Source: Nemertoderma westbladi (lineage: Eukaryota; Xenacoelomorpha; Nemertodermatida; Nemertodermatidae). From it: a stretch of 25,675 nucleotides of DNA. The notes below the pieces were generated by a model that did not search any database, was not told the DNA's origin, and saw only the letters and a program-made list of their open reading frames with translations. This document shows, piece after piece, positions 19,324-25,675 of the stretch (position 1 is the stretch's first letter; every line of letters begins with the position of its first letter). The stretch lies in contig JAUCBJ010005175.1 in the NCBI GenBank assembly GCA_032718475.1, positions 1 through 25,675 of the forward strand, given 5' to 3'. The translations under genes were made by a program, and so were the position numbers.

Positions 19324-19539
19324 TTCACGTGCTGCGCGAAGTATTCATGTGCTGCATGAACGTTCATGTGTCGCGTGAACGCTTCTCATTCTGATTAAAA
19401 AGCTTTCCGAGGTGCTCGATTAATTAACGTGCTTTGTGAAGAATTTAAGTGCTACGTGAAACCTTCACCCGCTGCGCAAATGTCTCACGTGCTGCGCGAA
19501 GGTTTCACGTGCTGCGCAAAGCTTAATGTTCTGTGTAAA
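19324..19539 (+). repeat. Array of a 17-bp motif at a 20-bp period (about 11 units)
   Basis: Units related to TTCACGTGCTGCGCGAA begin at 19324, 19344, 19363, 19384 and 19404 (both degenerate), 19424, 19444, 19464, 19484, 19504 and 19523, so the spacing is 20 bp almost throughout. The motif has symmetric ends (TTCxCG...CGxGAA) and the best copies contain the E-box word CACGTG. One isolated perfect copy, same orientation, is at 25107-25123 on the far side of the P-like element. No coding explanation. Confidence 0.85.
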
Positions 19540-19599
19540 GGCTTATTATAAAATTATGTGGAAATTTTTATATAATTTTGAATGTTTCTTAAGGTTATC

Positions 19600-20264
19600 C
19601 ATGGCCTACTTAAATACGGCCTGCCAAATGGCAGCAAGGCCAAACAATTACTGGGTCGATTTTTCAAAGTTGTCGTGGTGGTTTATATATTTGGATAAAG
19701 ACAATCAAGTTGTTGTATATTATCTAAAATTTTATGGAGATTTCAAATATGCAATCGGTTTTGTAATACCTTTTTTAGTTTTCGAAATATTTCACGAAAA
19801 CGAATGGGTACCCCAAAAGTTGGTTCATTATGAAAGTTTCAATAATCCAGAATCTTTAAACGCACCAGTCACCCATCATTTGCGACCTATAAAGGTTCTC
19901 AAGGATGGCGAACGTGATGGAAATATTTTCCTGACGAATGGTTTATCTGGTATGCTACTTTTCACTGGGTGCCGAATGTTGGTTCAACATGAAAATTTCA
20001 TTTTTCGGATACATATAATACTCATTTATTTGCCATGGTTTACAATCTATGTAGATTTGATTACACAGGGAATCCAACGAAAGTATTTTCTAGATGATTA
20101 GAATGAACCCAGTATGCTATTTTTCACTGGCTACTAAATGTGGGTCCAACATGAAAATTACAGTTATTTTTTGGAAACCTTCAATACTCATGATAGTGCG
20201 GCCTTTTACGATCCTTGTATAGGGTTTATATGACTGGGAATCCAACGCATTATTTTCTCCATGA
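19600..20264. repeat. Left TIR arm of the P-like element
   Basis: Inverted copy of 24374-25024. It includes a TTTTCACTGGGT...CAACATGAAAATT block twice (19959 and 20121, about 162 bp apart) and GGGAATCCAACG twice (about 20068 and 20236), showing an internal duplication. An open frame from 19526 to 20101 covers most of the arm; within the arm an ATG sits at the very terminus (19601). It has no family I recognise. Confidence 0.85.
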
Positions 20265-20435
20265 TCCAATTACCTGGTATCTGATGAAAGCCAAGTCAAA
20301 AGGGTACTACTTCGCCATGTCTACACCCCATGTCATTTTTTAACCATTAATTTATTGGCACTACTATTGTATGTGTACCCATAACCGGGATGTTTTTTGT
20401 AGTAGCTAGTTTTTGCTCCATATTTTTTGGCTTAG

Positions 20436-20829
20436 AGTTCCGTATGCAGTCGCATTTTATATTTTGATATCAATTAGGCCTAATGAAATGATGTACTTTT
20501 TATATTGTAATATTACAACCGACTTCATTGCAACATTTTTAAAAAAAAATATTGTGTTCTAGAACATTAGCTAATCGACTAGCTAGTTTACATTTTACGT
20601 TTACATTTTTTGCATGGTAACAATGATTTATGTTATAAAAAATGTAGTTTTTTTTATTACAAGCCATTTTAAATATGAAAAATGACTAGCTATATGTTCT
20701 AGAACATTATATTTTTTATTTTATTTATGTTCTAGAATAGTGTATAACAATTATATTTGTTCTAGAACTCTACATTGTTGCCCTGTTAACAATGATTTAT
20801 GCTTTAAAATTGCGACTGCATACGGAACT
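20436..20829. mobile_element. Small nested TIR element, 394 bp
   Basis: AGTTCCGTATGCAGTCGCA (20436-20454) is repeated exactly in inverse orientation at 20811-20829. No TSD is evident on the flanks (GGCTTAG against GTTCCC), so a DNA-element origin is inferred only from the ends. The interior is AT-rich and has TAACAATGATTTATG twice plus four of the TGTTCTAGAACA-like words. Confidence 0.6.
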
Positions 20830-20916
20830 GTTCCCTTTTTTTAATGATCTATGTTATATTAACTAAAGTTTGGTTAAAGAAAATGTTCTAGAACAAATAG
20901 TTTTTGTTCTAGAAAA
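20555..20916. repeat. Six dispersed TGTTCTAGAACA-type palindromic words
   Basis: Copies at 20555, 20695, 20728, 20758, 20884 and 20905. Three are the perfect 12-bp palindrome and the others change the last 1-3 bases. The core TTCTAGAA equals a tail-to-tail pair of heat-shock-factor units (TTCnnGAA). Four lie inside the small TIR element and two just outside it. Confidence 0.75.
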
Positions 20917-21011
20917 TTAAAAAAATACATATTTATTATAAATTATTTGTTATGTGTAATGTTATACCTAACTTGCAAAATCACTAGCTAGCCTGAAAAT
21001 TAGTGGTAACC

Positions 21012-21042
21012 AAGGCCTACTGTACTAAGTACAGTAGGCCTT
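21012..21042. repeat. 31-bp perfect palindrome at the LINE 3' end
   Basis: Arms of 15 bp, AAGGCCTACTGTACT and its reverse complement, around a single A at 21027. It lies directly against the LINE tail repeats. Confidence 0.95.
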
Positions 21043-21071
21043 AGATAAGAGATAAGATAAGAAGATAAGAT
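21043..21071 (-). repeat. LINE 3' tail tandem repeat
   Basis: Plus-strand AGATAAGAGATAAGATAAGA-type repeat; on the element's own strand it follows AATAAATCTTATC and so resembles a poly(A)-signal-like word merged into a short tandem tail. Confidence 0.75.
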
Positions 21072-21641
21072 TTATTAACAATTTCTACACAGATATAGAG
21101 CAAATTTGTACTAAATAAATTGATAACTATTGTATATAATATATGCATGCACATAATGTACTCTACGTGTAGCTGGTACCTGGACGGGTAGTCCCATTAT
21201 TTCAGGCACCAGTAACACAGCGATTAATTTATTTATTATTAACTACATTTTAGGCATAATTAATTAAGTATTGTAATATTGCCAGTATTTCTAATATATT
21301 GCATTAAGTATAAAAAACAATTTTGTAGGTAGAAACCGAAGTACTTTAAGATATAGATTCTGTAAAAACAAATGCATGCATATACACACAGATATAAAGA
21401 TGGGCACATAAATATATGTGTTGGGGGCATATACAGTACAGTTATAAGATGGGTACATAATATAATCCACCTAACCTAAACTAATATAAACAAACTACTT
21501 ACGTACTTACATCAACAAGATAGGGTACATCATTTATTTTAAAGACCTGTTAAACAAGGTAATGGATATTATATAAGGTAATTGATATTATATAAACTAT
21601 AAACTAAACGAAAGTAATTATTAAGTAATACTACAATTTAA

Positions 21642-21824
21642 TTATTTTAATAATTTTAATAGATGCACTGAAAGTTTTTGTTTAAACGAGTTAAAAGAAG
21701 CGGCCCGTCGTGCATCAGCAGGCAGAGAATTCCATATGTGTGGGGCTTGTATAAATATGGAATTGTTTCGTAATTTTAACCTATGTCTGTCTAACAATGA
21801 AGCATTTATTCTGAGACGATCCAC
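21642..21824 (-). pseudogene. LINE ORF2 extreme C-terminus, shifted frame
   Basis: Encodes LLDRHRLKLRNNSIFIQAPH, then IWNSLPADARRAASFNSFKQ and a stop. The pattern of IWNSLP followed by SFxxFKxxL is the usual end of Jockey/CR1-type ORF2 proteins. It overlaps the end of the RT frame (21781-23493), so a single-base indel near 21820-21840 separates the two. In an intact copy this would be the last 50-60 residues of the same protein. Confidence 0.75.
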
Positions 21825-23493
21825 GGGTTTGATGATAGTGAATTTGGTTTACCGGAGTCAAAAGATGTGGAAAAATATCCTTAGGGAGTAATCCATTGAT
21901 GTACTTGAAACAGATTGCACCTACTTGTGAAATGTAAAGAGAACGTAAGCAGTGTGGGTTAAACGTTGGGTTGTGGTATTTAATTATTTTAAATGCGCGT
22001 TGTTGTAGGTTATGTAATTTACGGATGCTCATTGTTTGGTTTTTAGGTTTGCGTCTACGTCGGCGGGGACCCTTATATTTACTCGAAGTCTGTGTAGCTG
22101 TATCCGAACTTGATTGCATTAACGCTTGGCCCCAAACAGAGATGCAGTAATTAAAATAAGGTTCTATCAGTGAGTAATATAATTTAGTGAGAACTGGGGT
22201 TGGTGAGAATGATTTAATTCTATTTATGATTCCTACATTTCTACTTACTTTGGTGTGTATGTGGGATATGTGATCTTTCCAAGTTAAATTTTCGTCGATT
22301 AGAACGCCTAGGAATTTTATACATTGTTTTTGTTTTATTATTTTCCCATTTATAGTTACTTTTTGTGTATCGGTATTATATTTTTTTATATTAGTCTGAT
22401 AGAATATAATATAATTGGTTTTGTCCACATTCAGTGACAGTCTATTTATTTGAAACCATTTTGTTAGTTTGTCCAGTTCAGTGTTAGAGGTATTAATAAT
22501 GTTATTTATGTCTGAACCTGATAAAAGCAAATTCGTATCATCTGCAAAAAGGATATGTTTAAATAGTTTGGATACATTTACCAGGTCATTGACATATATT
22601 ATGAACAGCAGAGGACCCAGTATTGAGCCCTGGGGTACGCCGTGGGTCAGGGTACACAGGTCTGATTTAGCACCATTGATTTCAACGTATTGCTGGCGAT
22701 TGCATAGGTAATTAGTGAACCAAGCAAGAGGGACACCCGTGACTCCGTAATGATGCAATTTGTCAATGAGGATAGAGTGATTCACAGTGTCGACGGCCTT
22801 TGATAGGTCGATTGAGATACCCAGGGTCATTTTGTGGTTGTCTAAGGCTTCAGTTATGTAGTCTAATACACTGAGTAATGCATATTGGGTGGATCTGTTG
22901 TTTCGGAATCCGAATTGGTCGGGTGTAAGGACTGCTTGTTTAGTTATATACACAAGAAGTTGTTCGTATGCAACCTTTTCTATTAGTTTTGAGAAGAAAG
23001 GTAGGACTGATATAGGCCGGTAGTTTATAGGGATAGTAGAATCTCCAGATTTAAACACTGGAATCACTCGGGCAATTTTCATGATATCTGGGACAATGCC
23101 GGTAGCCAGGGAAAAGTTTATAATGAAGGTTAGAGGCTTAGCAATGTTCTTAATCGTGGGTATTATTACCTTGGCACCTAATCCATCGCACCCTGCACCA
23201 GCTTTGTGATTCAGTTTTTTTGTGATTTCAATTAACTGCTGTTCTGTGACTGCGGTGAAATCCCTTAGGCGGTGTGGTAGCATGGTATTAGTGAGGTAGT
23301 CTAATGGTGAGCAGTCATGGTTAGGGATTTCTGAGTCAAGTTTACCACCTACTTTACTATAATAGTCATTAAACACAGCAGCAATCTTTGTTGGGTTGGT
23401 GATGGCTTTTTTATTATGGAATATTAGTGATGGGGCTGAATTTTTATTTCGTTTATTAATTAGTAGGTTTATAGATGTCCATATTTTCTTCAA
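21781..23493 (-). CDS. Jockey/CR1-like reverse transcriptase, long open frame
   Basis: A 570-codon frame with all RT blocks in order: NYRPISVL (residues 158-164), DQFGFRNNRSTQ (192-203), SIDLSKAVDTVNH (227-239, first catalytic Asp), GVPQGSILGP (285-294), FADD (316-319, catalytic pair), and KFLGVLIDENLTWKDHI. An Arg/Lys-rich stretch follows (RPRRRRRKPK type, near residue 475), then the C-terminal helical region SIRKLHNLQQRAFKIIKYHN. The SKAVD block has Val where Phe is usual. Only the C-terminal frame change and the missing N-terminus (endonuclease) break it. It is the youngest-looking coding sequence in the window. The first Met at 23493 is only the first in-frame one, not a true start. Confidence 0.85.
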   Translation of the reverse strand: MKKIWTSINLLINKRNKNSAPSLIFHNKKAITNPTKIAAVFNDYYSKVGGKLDSEIPNHDCSPLDYLTNTMLPHRLRDFTAVTEQQLIEITKKLNHKAGAGCDGLGAKVIIPTIKNIAKPLTFIINFSLATGIVPDIMKIARVIPVFKSGDSTIPINYRPISVLPFFSKLIEKVAYEQLLVYITKQAVLTPDQFGFRNNRSTQYALLSVLDYITEALDNHKMTLGISIDLSKAVDTVNHSILIDKLHHYGVTGVPLAWFTNYLCNRQQYVEINGAKSDLCTLTHGVPQGSILGPLLFIIYVNDLVNVSKLFKHILFADDTNLLLSGSDINNIINTSNTELDKLTKWFQINRLSLNVDKTNYIIFYQTNIKKYNTDTQKVTINGKIIKQKQCIKFLGVLIDENLTWKDHISHIHTKVSRNVGIINRIKSFSPTPVLTKLYYSLIEPYFNYCISVWGQALMQSSSDTATQTSSKYKGPRRRRRKPKNQTMSIRKLHNLQQRAFKIIKYHNPTFNPHCLRSLYISQVGAICFKYINGLLPKDIFPHLLTPVNQIHYHQTRGSSQNKCFIVRQT

Positions 23494-23564
23494 TGATCTT
23501 ATTTTTCTTGCCCTTTTCTCTTCTTATCTTATTTTCTTGCCTTGGTGGTAACGGTTCCATATGA

Positions 23565-24086
23565 TTTCCAGTTCCAGTTCCAGAAAACATTTTACAAATA
23601 AAGACCCTACTTAAAGAAGAAGTTGAACTCGGCTCTCTTCTGATACCATTTGAAAATGAGTCAACAGAAGGAATAATTTCTGAGATAGAAACATTGATAT
23701 CGAACAACTGCAGTGATTTGGATGATACTACAAAAGAAATTTGCATATATGTAGCTGGCCATGTAACATACAAACTTCTGAAATTCTCCGATGCTAACTG
23801 TGCATTATGTACATCAAGTTTGACAACAAACTTAGTCCAAGATCATCATTATGTTGACTTACTTAATCGTGGTAAACTGACAATTCCTCCTTCCACTAAG
23901 AATAACCTAGTACGTGAATGTTTCAAAGTACTGTGGATCGGAGAGAAGAATTTGGAGACAGCAAAGAACTATCGTAAAGTAGCAATCAAAGTTTTGGATT
24001 TCCTTTGTAGTAATTTTGATATGAGGTTTGGTTGTGGTGATCATGAAGAAACCAACAAACTAATTATTTTCAATACAAATCAGTAA
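23565..24086 (+). pseudogene. P/THAP9-like transposase C-terminal fragment
   Basis: Open from just after a TGA at 23562-23564 to TAA 24084-24086. It encodes an acidic stretch (LKEEVELGSLLIPFENEST), then CIYVAGHVTYKLLKFS with CALC nearby, then YVDLLNRGKLTIPPSTKN. The YxAGYVxxKL block, a CxxC pair and the RGxLTxPS block are typical of the C-terminus of THAP9/P-type transposases and related transposase-derived genes. A Met shown at 23694 is really a TTG inside the frame. The upstream part, with the catalytic core and THAP DNA-binding domain, is absent. A TTTCCAG acceptor-like word at about 23565-23571 leaves room for this being a terminal exon. Confidence 0.65.
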
Positions 24087-24373
24087 CATTTTTGCCAACA
24101 ATAAAGCAAGAATCGAGAGTCAGTCCGTCCGGCAAGATAGCGTGAAGGTTTTCAAAATTCGCCAACGCAGCAAGGAAACATAACTTGAAATTTCCAGATA
24201 TTTAATACAATGCAATAATAACTGTTGAAATCTATTTTATTATTCATATTATTTATCAATTATAACACTGAATGAAATAATATAAAACAATTAATGTTGA
24301 ATACTAATATTACTTTTCATGTTCATCCCACATTTAACATTCAGTGATAAATAACATTCAAGGTGATAAGCCC

Positions 24374-25024
24374 CATCGAAAAAATAGTTGCATTGGATTC
24401 CCAGTCATAGAAAACCTACATGGATCGTGAATGGCCGCACTATCATCAGTATTGATTAAGAGTTTTGAAGGTTCCAAAATTTTCATGTTGAACCCACATT
24501 TACTACCCAGTGAAAATTATTATACAAGGTACATTCGAATCATCTACAAAATACTTAGAATAGGCCTACTTAGATGTACAGTACATAGATTGTAAATCAT
24601 GGCAAATAAATGAGTATTATATGTATCCGAAAGATGAAATTTTCATGTTGAACCAACATTCGGCACCCAGTGAAAAGTTGTAGCATACCAGATAAACCAT
24701 TCGTCAGGAAAATATTTCCATCACGTTCGCCATCCTTGATAACCTTTAAAGTGACTGGTGCGTTTAATGATTCTGGATTATTGAAACTTTCATAATGAAC
24801 CAACTTTTGGGGTACCCATTCGTTTTCGTGAAATATTTCGAAAACTAAAAAAGGTATTACAAAACCGATTGCATAATTGAAATCTCCATAAAATTTCAGA
24901 TAATATACAACAACTTGATTGTCTTTATCCAAATAATATAAACCACCACGACAACGTTGAAAAATCGACCCACAAATTTTTTGGCCTTGCTGCCATTTGG
25001 CAGGCCGTATTTAAGTAGGCCATG
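24374..25024. repeat. Right TIR arm of the P-like element
   Basis: Inverted copy of 19600-20264. Relative to the left arm it lacks 15 bases near 24750 and has 3 extra near 24681, plus one extra base near 24935. A minus-strand frame at 24597-24932 matches the left-arm frame residue for residue over most of its length. Copies of the CAACATGAAAATT/CCCAGTGAAAA block lie at about 24637 and 24478, with a third, weaker one at 24313 just inside the arm boundary. Confidence 0.85.
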
Positions 25025-25031
25025 GGTTATC

Positions 25032-25675
25032 TCATTATTCCATGACTATTTATTACTAAATGACGAAATAGTATGCGATCGAATCAATACGCCAAAATGA
25101 AATTTGTTCACGTGCTGCGCGAAGTGTTTTTTGGCAAGCACTCTAAAATTATTTTAACAGGTTGTTAAAAGTGGGTAGGGGTTTTTTGAACCAAATTTCA
25201 TGAAATCCATTGAGAAATCACAAAATATTGATAGAGGATAACCAATGGGAAAAGAAAAGGAGATACCAGTACTGAAAATAGCGGGAACATTTGAAATATA
25301 TTGTTGTTAAACTTTAAATGCGTTTATCTCGGAATTGTATTTTTCACATTCAAAATACTACTACTCGGCCATTTCTTAACCAATTTTCGAATTTTCTTGT
25401 TTGATTTCTTTTCGGGTTTTGATCAAAAGTTATCGGTTAGAATTTTGAATTGTGCCATATTAATTTCTTTAAATTAGTTAATATCTATTAAGTATTAGTT
25501 AATAATATTTATAAAATATTTAAGACCTAAATAAAAAATGTAACCGATAAGTTTTGTGGAGCCAAGGATGCTGATTCAGAATAACCAAATTTCGAAAATT
25601 TTCGCCCAAAATTGTGAGACTAGTAGTGTTTTTAGTGAAATTAACAATTTCGCTGGTGGCCGCTAGAGGGCGACG
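25032..25675. other. Flanking non-coding sequence
   Basis: Contains one perfect copy of TTCACGTGCTGCGCGAA (25107-25123) and, at the right edge, CCGCTAGAGGGCGAC (25660-25674), close to the CTCF core consensus. The rest is AT-rich with no frame of note. Confidence 0.5.

Larger units (their letters stand above)
21011..23544 (-). mobile_element. Jockey/CR1-like LINE, 5'-truncated, inserted in the P-like element
   Basis: On the minus strand the element has an RT ORF, a 3' UTR of about 600 bp and a tail of ATCTTATCTT-type repeats (21043-21071), followed by a 31-bp palindrome (21012-21042). GTGGTAAC occurs on both sides (21003-21010 and 23545-23552) and is a plausible 8-bp TSD; if so, the palindrome is part of the inserted DNA. 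No endonuclease remains, consistent with the 5' truncation common in LINE insertions. Confidence 0.75.
19593..25031. mobile_element. P-like DNA transposon with ~660-bp TIRs and 7-bp TSD
   Basis: GGTTATC occurs at 19593-19599 and 25025-25031, flanking a body whose ends are CATGGCCTACTTAAATACGG and its reverse complement. Inverted similarity extends over about 660 bp (19600-20264 against 24374-25024) with few differences. A plus-strand P/THAP9-type transposase C-terminus lies next to the right arm (23565-24086). Termini starting CATG also fit the P superfamily, whose TSD is usually 8 bp, so 7 is slightly off. The element is broken by a minus-strand LINE (about 21011-23544), and most of the transposase is missing. 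Without that LINE it is about 2.9 kb. Confidence 0.75.

Noticed and set aside
19324-19539. Possible CRISPR-like array
   Set aside because: The 3-bp spacers are far too short, units are degenerate and the genome is eukaryotic.
22469-22711. Plus-strand 80-codon frame
   Set aside because: Antisense of the minus-strand RT domain.

Overview
The window reads as a repeat-dense stretch of an animal nuclear genome, most likely a marine or other aquatic invertebrate. The grounds are the set of element families present (Jockey/CR1-like and RTE-like LINEs, a CsRn1-like Gypsy element, P-like, MULE-like and hAT-like DNA transposons), the AT-rich background and the frequent AGGCCTA-type words. The species cannot be named. 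I see no convincing host gene, rRNA or functional tRNA. Almost everything that can be explained is mobile DNA, mostly broken and often nested.

Layout. 117-344: small hAT-like MITE with 8-bp target-site duplications (TSDs). About 1734-3657: 3' end of a degenerate LINE, plus strand, split by an 885-bp fold-back element (1906-2790) with a clean 6-bp TSD. 4345-4700: TIR element full of palindromic words. About 4990-7169: 5' half of an RTE-like LINE (leader, AP endonuclease, start of reverse transcriptase). 7170-10744: GC-rich, 5'-truncated Gypsy retrotransposon (gag, protease, RT, RNase H, integrase, probable 3' LTR) with a stop, frameshifts and an integrase deletion. 10745-12606: no recognised content. 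12607-14266: MULE-like TIR element with 9-bp TSDs. 14568-14900: P/THAP9-like transposase remnant. 16120-16204: near-perfect 85-nt palindrome. 16888-17268: minisatellite of about 67 bp. 17488-18610: 3' half of an RTE-like LINE of apparently the same family as the one at 5-7 kb. 19324-19539: array with a 20-bp period. 19593-25031: long-TIR P-like element with 7-bp TSDs, holding a C-terminal transposase remnant, a nested small TIR element and a 2.5-kb minus-strand Jockey/CR1-like LINE with a largely open RT frame.

How the parts relate. The nesting gives a relative order: the fold-back element is younger than the LINE it splits, and the minus-strand LINE is younger than the P-like element around it. 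The monomer of the 67-bp minisatellite also sits singly inside two unrelated TIR elements (213-268, and 4421-4463 reversed), which links MITE spread to minisatellite growth. The two RTE-like halves cover complementary parts of one protein on the same strand and may be one copy pulled apart. I do not see a clearly new multi-gene system. The most unusual items are non-coding: the 20-bp periodic array, the shared minisatellite monomer, the large palindromes and the open frame inside the P-like TIR arms.
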